This document shows, in pieces, positions 23,507-32,892 of a stretch of 64,000 nt of DNA. Each line of letters begins with the position of its first letter. Position 1 is the first letter of the stretch. Both the position numbers and the translations under genes were made by a program. The stretch spans positions 1 to 64,000 of the forward strand of contig CAZMBP010000095.1 of the NCBI GenBank assembly GCA_964564545.1. The letters are read 5' to 3'. The notes beneath the pieces were generated by a model. The model was not told the DNA's origin. It ran no database searches and worked only from the letters and a program-made list of their open reading frames with translations. The DNA comes from CAJQQY01 sp964564545 (GTDB lineage: Bacteria > Bacteroidota > Bacteroidia > Chitinophagales > Saprospiraceae).

Positions 23507-25729
23507 TTAACTTTTTACAAATGCTCTCACATTTTGCGCTTTTAATTTTCTAACTGTTCTCGCGGCAGATTCACTTGTTCTATATCTACTAACTACCACA
23601 TGAAATAATGAGCTTCCTCCTAGCTTCAAAATATCAGCATTATTGAAGCCTAATGCTCTAATTTCTACTAACCTTTTTTCTGCATTAACCATATTAGCAA
23701 ATGCTCCTGCGATTACTTTGTAATTTCCTTCTGGATCATATTCGTCTGTCCCCGAGTTTAAATCAATTTCTGTTGATGAAGGATTATTACTTGGCGATAC
23801 GTTGGTATTACTTCTTTCATTACTTTTTTTAATCGAAGGAGGTGCTTCAGAAATATAAGAAGGTAAATTATTGATAAATTTAATTGTAATCGGAGCATCC
23901 ATTTTAGTGATTTTCACTTCAGTTCTTCGATTGTATTGATGATCTTCCTCGCTACAATTTGTGAAGTCATTACATTGATTCCTTAATTGAGTTTCACCAT
24001 AACCTCTAGGTACCATTCTATAGGAGGCTATTCCTTTTCTGATTAAAAAGGCAACCGCATTTTCAGCACGTCTTTGAGAAAGTCGGTTGTTATAGCGATC
24101 ATTTCCACGAGAATCAGTATGTGAAATTAATTCAATTTCAGTTTCTGGATAATTGATTAAAAATTCTGCTAAAGAATTCAAATCTGCTTGAGCATCAGGT
24201 CGAATCGAGGCATCATTAAAGTTGTAATAGATATTTGGTAATTCGATTACTGTTCCCTCCTCAATGGTAGTTACAACTCCTCCTTCAAGAAAAGGATCTC
24301 CACTTGTTTTATCTCCATTTACATTACCAGAATCATTTCCATTCTCGGAGCTGTTTCCATTCTCAGAACTATTTCCATTCTCAGAACTGTTTCCATTATT
24401 ATTCCCATTTGCGTTATTAGCCAATGCTGGATCATATTTAGAAAGGAGAACAGTATATTCTAAAATATCACTTTGAGAATTAAGTGCAATTTGTTCTGAT
24501 TGCATTCCTGTTTTTTCTACTTTAACAACGTAACTACCACGGTTGAGACGTAGTGGTATTTGACCATTATAATCAGTTAAACCAGTCTTTGCATTTTCAT
24601 CAATTGGTAACTTTAAAACTAAATCATCTCGATTTTTTTCTTCCCCATTGGAAGTTGAAATTCCTGTAATTGCTTTTCCCAAAGTCAATTCATCCAGTTT
24701 CATGTAGGTAACAATTGCTTCTTCGATGATTTCTCCAGTCGTTTCGTTTTTAACATTAATGGTAATTGTTTTTTCAAAATCAGGAACAGTTTCAACATTT
24801 TTTTCTAAACCATTTAAAGCATAAAAACTGTAAATGTCATCTCCTCCAATACCTCCACCTCGATTAGATGAAAAATATCCATTACGTTTATCTCGATCGA
24901 TGATAATACCAAAATCATCTTTTCCAGAGTTAAATGGAGCACCCATGTTTTCAGGAATTCCCCATTCTCCATTGACTTTTTTTACCGTAAAAAGATCAAG
25001 ATCAGCTTCGTCTCCAGCACCTTTTGATGAAAAATATAAAGTTCCATCTGCATGAATAAATGGGAAAACATCGTCTCCTTCTGTGTTTACCTTTGGGCCT
25101 AAGTTGATAGGTTCTCCCCAAGTATCTCCTGACTTGATACTAACATATAAATCCATTCCTCCTTGCCCACCAGGTCGATCAGATGAAAAATAAAGTTCAT
25201 TATTCTCAACTGAAATACTTGGATGTGCAGCATTACTATTGCGGTCATTGAAAGGAAGTTTTTCAACATTCTTCCAAACATTATCCATTCTTTGGGCAGA
25301 ATAAATTTGAAGTTTAACAATGCCGTCTTTACCTTTAATTCGTTTTTTGCCCTTCACATTGTTTCTGGTAAAAAACATATTTTCAGCAGTTCGATCAAAA
25401 GTCAAAGGACCTTCATGGACTGTTGATAGCAATTCAATAGCAAATGGTTCAGGAGCTTGAAGTTTACCTTCCTCATCTCTAGTTGATCGATAAATAGACA
25501 TAATGTTTTTGCCAATTCGTTTATCTTGTACTTTGAATCTTTTATTGACAGGATTGGTAGAAATAAATAAAATACCATCCTCCAAAAAGGTAGGACTAAA
25601 CTCCAAATGATCAGAGTTGATACTTACTTCATTTGTAACGAATACATCATTATTTGGGGCAGGTAACTCCTGACCAAAAATCGAAAACCAAGAAAGCAAT
25701 AATGTTAATTGTAAAATTGTATGCTTCAT
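23507..25729 (-). CDS. OmpA-family protein with PD40 repeats and C-terminal SPOR domain
   Basis: I start at the ATG at 25729, which begins a standard signal peptide (MKHTILQLTLLLSWFSIFGQ); 13 extra upstream codons are possible but would spoil it. Order in the 740-residue product: PD40/WD40-like propeller repeats (FSPTFLEDGILFIST, LYFSSDRPGGQGGMDLYVS, LYFSSKGAGDEADLDLF, GYFSSNRGGGIGGDDIY), a carboxypeptidase-regulatory-like domain, a short Asn-Gly-Ser repeat linker, an OmpA peptidoglycan-binding domain (ELISHTDSRGNDRYNNRLSQ) and a SPOR domain (YKVIAGAFANMVNAEKRLVE), which binds denuded glycan. It is the third gene after a type B cargo and PorP/SprF. Likely anchors that surface/secretion complex to peptidoglycan in the periplasm. 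OmpA and SPOR together in one protein is notable. Confidence 0.85.
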   Translation of the reverse strand: MKHTILQLTLLLSWFSIFGQELPAPNNDVFVTNEVSINSDHLEFSPTFLEDGILFISTNPVNKRFKVQDKRIGKNIMSIYRSTRDEEGKLQAPEPFAIELLSTVHEGPLTFDRTAENMFFTRNNVKGKKRIKGKDGIVKLQIYSAQRMDNVWKNVEKLPFNDRNSNAAHPSISVENNELYFSSDRPGGQGGMDLYVSIKSGDTWGEPINLGPKVNTEGDDVFPFIHADGTLYFSSKGAGDEADLDLFTVKKVNGEWGIPENMGAPFNSGKDDFGIIIDRDKRNGYFSSNRGGGIGGDDIYSFYALNGLEKNVETVPDFEKTITINVKNETTGEIIEEAIVTYMKLDELTLGKAITGISTSNGEEKNRDDLVLKLPIDENAKTGLTDYNGQIPLRLNRGSYVVKVEKTGMQSEQIALNSQSDILEYTVLLSKYDPALANNANGNNNGNSSENGNSSENGNSSENGNDSGNVNGDKTSGDPFLEGGVVTTIEEGTVIELPNIYYNFNDASIRPDAQADLNSLAEFLINYPETEIELISHTDSRGNDRYNNRLSQRRAENAVAFLIRKGIASYRMVPRGYGETQLRNQCNDFTNCSEEDHQYNRRTEVKITKMDAPITIKFINNLPSYISEAPPSIKKSNERSNTNVSPSNNPSSTEIDLNSGTDEYDPEGNYKVIAGAFANMVNAEKRLVEIRALGFNNADILKLGGSSLFHVVVSRYRTSESAARTVRKLKAQNVRAFVKS
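24335..24394. repeat. 18-bp tandem repeat in the OmpA-protein linker
   Basis: Three and a part copies of an 18-base unit (TTTCCATTCTCAGAACTG on the plus strand) at 24335, 24353, 24371 and 24389, coding for repeated NSSENG. The unit is a multiple of three, so copy-number change keeps frame and only changes linker length. Confidence 0.85.
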
Positions 25730-25817
25730 GTGAAAATTTTTTCGGATACTTTTTAAGTGTTTAATCAATTTATAAAACGATTTTTACGAAAAAAGAATTA
25801 TTGGGAATTTAAATATT

Positions 25818-26753
25818 TTAAAAGAAAAATCTTGGGTTTGCAATGTTCACTTGCTCCTTAACAAAATCATAAATGACAATAGCTTCGATACTTCCATTAT
25901 TATAATCGTTCAATTCTGATAGAGTATAATCATATGAAAGTCCTAGTCCAATGTTATTAATTTTATAATGCATCAAGAAGTTGGCAGAGTCTCCAATTCC
26001 ATTTCCACCAATTCGATAACCTGCACCGAAAATGAAAGTTTTGTTGAAAACTAAACTTAAGTTAAGATCCAAATCGAAAGGTGCATTTTTCACCGCCTTA
26101 GCTAAAGCAGAAGGACGTAAAGCAATTTTATCATTTGACAAAGGAATTAAAGCACCTGCCATAACATAAAAGTGAGGTACTTCAACTGCTGAAAATGAAG
26201 TAGTGTTATCCACTCCAATAGTGTTTGGAAAAAAGTTAGGTACAGAGGCTCCGAAGAACATTTGTTTTACATTCATATAAATTCCTGCTCCAACATTACC
26301 TAAATACTTTTCATCTGTGCTATTATAAACAATTGATGGATCACCAGTTTGTCTAATTTGTTGATTTCTAAAGTCAAGTCCCAAGTATTTCATCGAACCT
26401 TGGATACCAAATTGGACATTAGTTTCTTCATCAATTTTTATTCTATATGCATAGGCCATAGAACCACTCCAGCTATTAGATATTCCAAGTTTATCATTGG
26501 AAATAGTTAAACCTAATCCAACTCTTTTTCCGAGCGGAGAATGGAAACTTATCAATTTATTATCAGGAGCACCTTCAAAACCAATCCATTGTTTTCGATA
26601 AAGTGCAAGGAGAGAAGGGTGTCCTTTAGATCCGGCAACAGCTGGATTAATAGACAAGTTATTATACATGAAATGAGTAAAGTGAGCCTCTTGTTGAGCC
26701 GACATTACTGTTGAGAAAATCATGAAAACAAGTGTAATAATTATATTTCTCAT
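25818..26753 (-). CDS. PorP/SprF-family outer-membrane protein (T9SS-associated)
   Basis: The 311-residue protein has signal peptide 1-19 (ending MSAQ) and the PorP/SprF signature start QEAHFTHFMYNNLSINPAVAGSKG followed by LYRKQWIGFEGAP and SFHSPLGKRVGLGLTISND. The remainder forms a beta barrel ending in NPRFFF. In Flavobacterium johnsoniae SprF is needed for secretion of the type B cargo SprB, and sprF-like genes occur directly downstream of genes for type B cargo, as here. It therefore probably serves the 1,936-residue protein just upstream, attaching it at the surface. The gap to that gene holds a hairpin; the start region is identical to that of the gene at 12863. Confidence 0.9.
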   Translation of the reverse strand: MRNIIITLVFMIFSTVMSAQQEAHFTHFMYNNLSINPAVAGSKGHPSLLALYRKQWIGFEGAPDNKLISFHSPLGKRVGLGLTISNDKLGISNSWSGSMAYAYRIKIDEETNVQFGIQGSMKYLGLDFRNQQIRQTGDPSIVYNSTDEKYLGNVGAGIYMNVKQMFFGASVPNFFPNTIGVDNTTSFSAVEVPHFYVMAGALIPLSNDKIALRPSALAKAVKNAPFDLDLNLSLVFNKTFIFGAGYRIGGNGIGDSANFLMHYKINNIGLGLSYDYTLSELNDYNNGSIEAIVIYDFVKEQVNIANPRFFF

Positions 26754-26782
26754 TTTATATTATTTTAATTTTTGGAAGTTAA

Positions 26783-26811
26783 TTATCGGATACCTTTTAG
26801 GCATCCGATAA
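26783..26811. promoter_or_regulatory. Intra-operon hairpin between type B cargo and PorP/SprF genes
   Basis: Stem TTATCGGAT / ATCCGATAA with an 11-base loop located 11 bases past the stop of the cargo gene. No T-run follows on the minus strand, so an RNA processing or partial attenuation site is more likely than a full terminator. Confidence 0.45.
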
Positions 26812-26821
26812 CTGATTCAAA

Positions 26822-29800
26822 TTATCTGTAAATGTTGATGGTTCCTTTTAAAGGATCGGGATCATTTGCAGTTGTTTTGAAAATATAAAAGTAAGTTCCA
26901 TCAGGTAGTTCTTCATTATTGTACGTGCCTTGCCAATCATTGTTGTAAGGTGCTGCTTGATAAACTTCATCTCCCCATCGGTTTAAAATAACTACTTCGT
27001 TATTTGGACTATTTTTAATACAAGAGATTTCCCATGTATCATTCATGCCATCTCCGTTAGGAGTAATGACAGTAGGAATAATACATTCATCAGTTTCGAT
27101 AGAAAGTGTAACTATTGCCCATCGACAAACTTCTTGTCCATCGCAATCCAAACATATTTCATAAATAAATTGATCATCTCCTAGGAATCCATTGTCAGGT
27201 GTGTAAGTGAAAGTTCCATCTCCATTGTTGACTAGGAATCCATTACTGACATCAGAAGTAACATTGATGGAGAAAATTCCAGGTAATGATCCAGGAATCA
27301 CATCATTTAGAGTTACATCAAAATTATTTACAGTTGTATTTAATTCAACAGGAATAAAATCTTCTTCTACACTAGCAGGTGAACTGACAATTACTGGTAT
27401 ACTAGAAGAGCTTTCACAACCATTTTCAATGATAGTGTAAGTGTAAATATTAATTCCATTTTGACCTGGAGTTATGGTGATTTCACTTTGATTTACATCT
27501 GTTGGTAAACCAGGATCATCTCCCGTTGCAGTCCAAACTATTGAATCAACTTGAATAGAAACACCAGTCAAAGTACATGACTCACCTGCACAAACATAAT
27601 CTCCACAATCTGATACGATGATTGGTGCATTGGGTATATTAGTAATTTGAATAGTTTCGCATATTGTATTCGAACATCCATTTTCTTCAAAAACTTCTAC
27701 ACAGTAAAGTCCTGCTGCAGCTTCTGATGCATTAAAAATAGAAGTGTTTTGATCGTTGCTGAAAACTGTTCCATCTGGATTTGTCCAAATAAAACTGTCA
27801 ACAGTCACCGCATTGGTAATTTGAACAGATAATGGAATATTAGTTGAGCCATCAGGTTCGACACAGTTAACTGTATTGGCAATCATTGCTAACTCTGGCC
27901 CTTGTGAAACAACTATAACCACACTATCGGTAGAAGTACATAAAGTTGCTGGATCAGTAACAGTTACGATGTAAGTTCCGGAGTCTTCCAGAGTAAGGTT
28001 TTCAAGAAGTGGATTTTCCACATCAGGAATCATTCTAAGTGGATTTGGTCCAGTCCAAGTATAAGTTCCACCTATAACAGGTATTGATGGATCAGCAAAA
28101 AGTTGAGTACTACTTGCAGTACATACTGTATCAGGAGTAGCTGTTACAGTTAAACTGACAAATGACGTAACGGTAATTGTGGTTTCACAAAGTGTTGTAC
28201 TTACATTTCCAGAGGCATCTGTTGCTTGAAACTGAATCACATGATCTCCTATTCCAAAAGTCGAACCACTAGGCATTCCAGCTGATTGAGTTACCGTTGG
28301 AATCCCACAATTATCATTTCCGGAAGGAGTGTTAAAAGTTAAAATCACAGAATCACATCCTACAGGAATGATATCCATAATTAAATTGTTTGGATCACCA
28401 TTAATATCTCCAGTTGTCGAAACAGAAACATTTGATGGGCAAAATACACTTGGAGGTTCTGCATCGACAATTGTTACATTGAAGGAACAAACAGAAACAT
28501 TTCCACTTGCATCAGTAGCTGTAATCGTTACAGGAGTAACTCCAACAGGAAGGTTCACTCCTGATTGAGGATTAGAAACCAACGTTGGATTTGGATCGCA
28601 ATTGTCTGAAATATTTGGCAAGTTCCAAATAGCATTAGCACTACAATTATTTCCAGCTGATAAGGTCATATCTGCTGGACAATTAACTAAACTTGGAGCT
28701 TCTGTGTCAGCTACAGTTATATCAAAAGAGCAAATAGAAACATTCCCACTTGCATCGGTTGCAGTATAAGTAACAGTAGTTGTTCCAGGAGAAAAAGAGG
28801 TACCTAAAGAAGGTGAAACTACAACTGACACATTGTTATCACAGTTGTCTACTATTGTAGGTTCAAACCAAAGAACTGCTGTATCACAAGTTATTCCTGA
28901 AGGTACTATCATGTCGGATGGACAATTGATAAATATTGGAGCCTCAGTATCGCTTACTGTAACATTAAACTTACAAGAATCTAAATTTCCTGCATCATCT
29001 ATTGCAAAATAAGTTATTTCAGTAGTTCCAATAGGGAAAAGATCACCTGGAGAGAATGAACTTGAAGTTGCAACTTGAACATCCGTATCACAATTATCAA
29101 TTGCAGTTGGAACAGTCCACGTAACATTAGCACCACATCCTGAGGCTGATGAAGCAGATACAACAATATCTGCAGGACAAGTTAAAGTTGGTGCAGTCGT
29201 ATCTATGACTGTTATGGTTTGGTTAGCAGTAGAGATATTTCCTGCAGCATCAACTGTACTCCATGTTCGAGTAATAATTGACGAGCCAGGAATTGGTCCT
29301 GCTGCTACTGATTCGCTTATTAAGTTTACAATTGTAATACCATCACATTGATCATTAGCAGTTGGATTTCCAGCGGTAGGAATATTATCACATTCTACTG
29401 TTTCATCAGGTGGTATTCCTGAGATAACTGGGCCTACAAGATCACTAATGTTTACATCAAATGAACAAGTTTCGGTAGCTCCAAAATTATCAGTTACGGT
29501 ATAAGTTACTGTTGAAGATCCAAGACTAAATGAGAAATTTGAAATATTTCCAGTTCCCGAAACTGGACCACTAGTTCCAGTAATATCCCACGAAATTGTA
29601 TTTACATTAGTGGGATCTGATAGAATTGTTACAGGTAAATCCAAAGTGGCAGAGCAAACATTGGCATCAGTACCTTGAAGAACATCCATTGGACATTCAA
29701 TCATCAATGGATCTTGAATAACTGTAACATTGAAACTACAACTAACACTATTCCCACCTTCATCTGTAGCGGTATATGTGACCATTGTTGTTCCTACTAA

Positions 29801-32632
29801 AAAAGTATTTCCACTTGCATCACCTGTTCCAACAATTGGAGGAGCACCCATAATTACATAACTAATCGTTGGAGTACCACAATTGTCTGTAGCTGTAGCT
29901 GCGATGTTATTTACTGGTATACTCGTTGCGCCACTTGAATTAACAGTAACATCTGCTGGACAAGTAATCATTGGTGGAGTAGTATCGGTGATTTCTATAT
30001 TACCAGGTTCCGTAATTGCGTTTGGATCATTGTTAGGGAAAGAAGATTGAGTAATTACAGCATAGGGTGAAGGAGCACTTACAAAAGTGAAATCATAATC
30101 ATTCCCTACAGTTTGGTCTAGAATATTAAACTCTAGAACTAACATATTATCACCATCAGGAAATGTAGTTGGATTGCTAATGTCAAACCATGAAAAATTA
30201 AAACTTCCATTGGCAACTTGACTTAATCCTGGCGTTCCATCTGGATCAAAATTATCTTCTACAACTGAAACAAATTCTAATTTAGTAGGATCCCATTCGA
30301 TCGTGAACTGTACACCAATAACATCAATGAAGTTTTCAACTGGTAATCCAATTGATACTGTTCCTGTTTCACAGTCAACTTGAATACTATCTACCGTTAC
30401 GGTAATTACTCCAGGCAGCTGAACCGTAACATTGAAATTACAAGTAGCTTGATTTCCACCGAAATCAGTTACAGTATATTCAACATTGGTTGTCCCAACT
30501 GGGAAAGTTGTCCCACTTGCATCACCTGATCCAGTTCCAATATTAGTAGAAGTTGCAACATCCGTCAAGACAAAAGTTGTATCCATAATTCCACAATTAT
30601 CAGCAGTTGTAGGAGCAATTCCGTTGACAACTGCATCAGTTCCATTGGTAGAATTAACGGTTACATCTGTAGGACAAGTAATCGTTGGTGGAGTAGTATC
30701 GGTGATTTCTATATTCCCAGGTTCCGTAATTGCGTTTGAATCGTTGTTAGGAAAAGAAGATTGAGTAATCACAGCAAAAGGTGATGGAGCACTTATAAAG
30801 TTAAAATCATAATCATTCCCAGCAGTTTGATCTAGAATATTAAATTCTAAAACTAAAATATTATCACCATTAGGAAATGTAGTTGGATTACTAATATCAA
30901 ACCATGAAAAATTAAAATTTCCATTGGCAACTTGACTTAATCCTGGCGTTCCATCTGGATCAAAATTATCTTCTACAACTGAAACAAATTCAAATTTAGT
31001 AGGATCCCATTCGATCGTGAACTGCACACCAATGACATCAACGAAATTTTCAACTGGTAATCCAATTGATACTGTTCCTGTTTCACAATCAACTTGAATG
31101 CTATCTACCGCTACGGTAATTGCACCTGGCACCTGAACTGTAACATCAAAATTACAAGTAGCTTGATTTCCATCGAAATCAGTTACGGTATATTCAACAT
31201 TGGTTGTCCCAACTGGGAAAGTTGTCCCACTTGCATCACCTGTCCCAGTTCCAATATTAGTAGAAGTTGCAACATCGGTCAAGACAAAAGTTGTATCCAT
31301 GATTCCACAATTATCAGAAGTTGTAGGAGCAATTCCATTGACAACTGCATCGGTTCCATTGATAGAATTTACAGAAACATTTGCAGGGCAAGTTATTGTT
31401 GGATCAACATCATCGAAAATATAAACTGATCCATTCACCATTGAATACTCGGAAGGATCAATAGGAAGAAATGGAAAAACGGTGGAAGCATTATTGGTAA
31501 ATTCATCTGAACCTGGCACGAAAGAAATAGGTATAGTCAATCCAGCCTGTGAAGTAACATTAAACTCAATAGTAAAAAGTATTGTACCATTTGGCAAAGA
31601 TATTTCAGAATCATGATTCCAAGAATAAAGTAATTGCCCGCTTGAAATATTAGTAGTTCCAAAAGCGGTAGTACCTACTGTAATGGCATAATTAGAAGTA
31701 TCAATATATTGTAATGCACTTACTGGCCATGAAATAGTAAACTGACCACTACGAATATTATTAAATTCATCAGCATAAATATTAAAACTTACCGTATTAT
31801 CTTCACAATTTACCTGTAAGTTATTATCCATAGAAATAGTCATCATCGTTGGAGCAGAGTTATTGGTCACAACAACATCGAAAGAGCATGTCTCAGTATT
31901 TCCGCCAAAATCGTTTGCGGTATAAGTTACGGTTGTAGTTCCTATTTCAAAATCGACATTGTTGCTTACATCACCAGTTCCAACTCCAACATTGGTTCCA
32001 TTCATAGTTAATTCATAGCTGATAAAATCTATTTCACAATTATCATTTGCTACAGGCGCCGCTCCTGTAATTTGGGTAGTCATTGCACCACCTGTATCAA
32101 AAGTTAATGGTCCTGGTGGGCAAGTAATTGTTGGATCGACCGTATCAGTAATCGTTAATAAACCATCGGTAAAAGTGTATTGAGAGCTATTTAATGCAAT
32201 TCCATATTGGGCTATATTGATAAAAGTGGGAATATCATCAAATGTAAATCCTGAGGTCTGGCTAGCATTTCCAATTACATCAAAATTTAAAGTGACTAAT
32301 GTTCCGTCTGGAATTGTATTTCCGGCTATAATTGTTGAAAACCATGAAAAGGTAAGAGTACCTGTACTTGTTCCATTTTGACCAATTAAAATATTTGGAA
32401 TAACTGCAGGGTCATCAATTGAAGTCAAGGTCAAAACAGTTGGATCCCAATGAAAAGAATAGTCAAAGGAATTCATTTGAATAAAATTCTGCACATCAAT
32501 ATCTATACTCAAAGTGTTAGTAGCACAATCAATAGTAGTAGATTGTGCAGAAAACTCGACAAAGGGTTGTGCAAATGATTTTAATGGTAATGCAAATAGC
32601 ATTACCAGCAGAAAGTATTGGAACTTCTTCAT
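26822..32632 (-). CDS. Giant HYR/cohesin-like surface protein with type B (gliding-associated) sorting domain
   Basis: I start at 32632, which gives a clean signal peptide (MKKFQYFLLVMLFALPLKSF, cleaved after FAQ); 14 upstream codons are unlikely. The 1,936-residue product has four cohesin-like beta modules, each opening with VDCETGTVSIGLPVENF-like text and containing WDPTKFEFVSVV (coded at about 32150-32560, 31420-31850, 30700-31110 and 29990-30400), each followed by a HYR module (DTTPPTITCPTDVTVNS ... DNCGI). About six more HYR modules follow (28150-29970), then Ig-like modules and a CHU_C/type B T9SS sorting domain (TPNGDGMNDTWEI ... VVILNRWGDEVYQA ... PDGTYFYIFKT ... GTINIYR). Likely a secreted, surface-bound adhesin or gliding filament. 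It heads an operon with PorP/SprF and OmpA/SPOR proteins. Confidence 0.85.
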   Translation of the reverse strand: MKKFQYFLLVMLFALPLKSFAQPFVEFSAQSTTIDCATNTLSIDIDVQNFIQMNSFDYSFHWDPTVLTLTSIDDPAVIPNILIGQNGTSTGTLTFSWFSTIIAGNTIPDGTLVTLNFDVIGNASQTSGFTFDDIPTFINIAQYGIALNSSQYTFTDGLLTITDTVDPTITCPPGPLTFDTGGAMTTQITGAAPVANDNCEIDFISYELTMNGTNVGVGTGDVSNNVDFEIGTTTVTYTANDFGGNTETCSFDVVVTNNSAPTMMTISMDNNLQVNCEDNTVSFNIYADEFNNIRSGQFTISWPVSALQYIDTSNYAITVGTTAFGTTNISSGQLLYSWNHDSEISLPNGTILFTIEFNVTSQAGLTIPISFVPGSDEFTNNASTVFPFLPIDPSEYSMVNGSVYIFDDVDPTITCPANVSVNSINGTDAVVNGIAPTTSDNCGIMDTTFVLTDVATSTNIGTGTGDASGTTFPVGTTNVEYTVTDFDGNQATCNFDVTVQVPGAITVAVDSIQVDCETGTVSIGLPVENFVDVIGVQFTIEWDPTKFEFVSVVEDNFDPDGTPGLSQVANGNFNFSWFDISNPTTFPNGDNILVLEFNILDQTAGNDYDFNFISAPSPFAVITQSSFPNNDSNAITEPGNIEITDTTPPTITCPTDVTVNSTNGTDAVVNGIAPTTADNCGIMDTTFVLTDVATSTNIGTGSGDASGTTFPVGTTNVEYTVTDFGGNQATCNFNVTVQLPGVITVTVDSIQVDCETGTVSIGLPVENFIDVIGVQFTIEWDPTKLEFVSVVEDNFDPDGTPGLSQVANGSFNFSWFDISNPTTFPDGDNMLVLEFNILDQTVGNDYDFTFVSAPSPYAVITQSSFPNNDPNAITEPGNIEITDTTPPMITCPADVTVNSSGATSIPVNNIAATATDNCGTPTISYVIMGAPPIVGTGDASGNTFLVGTTMVTYTATDEGGNSVSCSFNVTVIQDPLMIECPMDVLQGTDANVCSATLDLPVTILSDPTNVNTISWDITGTSGPVSGTGNISNFSFSLGSSTVTYTVTDNFGATETCSFDVNISDLVGPVISGIPPDETVECDNIPTAGNPTANDQCDGITIVNLISESVAAGPIPGSSIITRTWSTVDAAGNISTANQTITVIDTTAPTLTCPADIVVSASSASGCGANVTWTVPTAIDNCDTDVQVATSSSFSPGDLFPIGTTEITYFAIDDAGNLDSCKFNVTVSDTEAPIFINCPSDMIVPSGITCDTAVLWFEPTIVDNCDNNVSVVVSPSLGTSFSPGTTTVTYTATDASGNVSICSFDITVADTEAPSLVNCPADMTLSAGNNCSANAIWNLPNISDNCDPNPTLVSNPQSGVNLPVGVTPVTITATDASGNVSVCSFNVTIVDAEPPSVFCPSNVSVSTTGDINGDPNNLIMDIIPVGCDSVILTFNTPSGNDNCGIPTVTQSAGMPSGSTFGIGDHVIQFQATDASGNVSTTLCETTITVTSFVSLTVTATPDTVCTASSTQLFADPSIPVIGGTYTWTGPNPLRMIPDVENPLLENLTLEDSGTYIVTVTDPATLCTSTDSVVIVVSQGPELAMIANTVNCVEPDGSTNIPLSVQITNAVTVDSFIWTNPDGTVFSNDQNTSIFNASEAAAGLYCVEVFEENGCSNTICETIQITNIPNAPIIVSDCGDYVCAGESCTLTGVSIQVDSIVWTATGDDPGLPTDVNQSEITITPGQNGINIYTYTIIENGCESSSSIPVIVSSPASVEEDFIPVELNTTVNNFDVTLNDVIPGSLPGIFSINVTSDVSNGFLVNNGDGTFTYTPDNGFLGDDQFIYEICLDCDGQEVCRWAIVTLSIETDECIIPTVITPNGDGMNDTWEISCIKNSPNNEVVILNRWGDEVYQAAPYNNDWQGTYNNEELPDGTYFYIFKTTANDPDPLKGTINIYR
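29973..31400. repeat. Tandem 714-bp duplication within the giant type B cargo gene
   Basis: Two copies, 29973-30686 and 30687-31400, are nearly identical at the DNA level through most of their length and code for a 238-residue cohesin-plus-HYR unit. The shared word GGTGGAGTAGTATCGGTGAT starts at 29973 and at 30687. After 31396 the sequence diverges. Confidence 0.85.
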
Positions 32633-32827
32633 GTGTTTGAAAATTACCGATGAAATTATTTTTTTTGAAAACATGTTCGGTCGGGATTTATTAATAATTA
32701 ATAGTCGAAAAAGATCGACTCGGTTTTAAGTGTAAGGTTAAAGGTAGGTTAGTGCTCGGATTATTTTTTCTAAAAAATATGTTCTGATAAATCTAAGCTT
32801 TCAGGTTTTGTTTCAAAATTCAAAATT

Positions 32828-32869
32828 GTGAAAAATAGGTATGTTTTTAAAAACACGCCTATTTTTCAC
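32828..32869 (-). terminator. Terminator hairpin after the 2,651-residue cargo gene
   Basis: Stem GTGAAAAATAGGTATGTTTT / AAAACACGCCTATTTTTCAC (one mismatch) with a tiny loop, 24 bases past the stop of the upstream minus-strand gene; AT-rich flanks. Confidence 0.7.
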
Positions 32870-32892
32870 AAATGTATTATTTAATGAAATTC

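Noticed and set aside
27207..31429. Plus-strand open frames inside the giant type B cargo gene
   Set aside because: They arise from repeated HYR codons read on the opposite strand; their sequences (VVPTGKVVPLASP...) repeat with the modules and match no protein.
32674..32674. Upstream start codon giving 14 more residues for the giant type B cargo
   Set aside because: The codon at 32632 begins a standard signal peptide; the longer version would bury it behind a basic extension.
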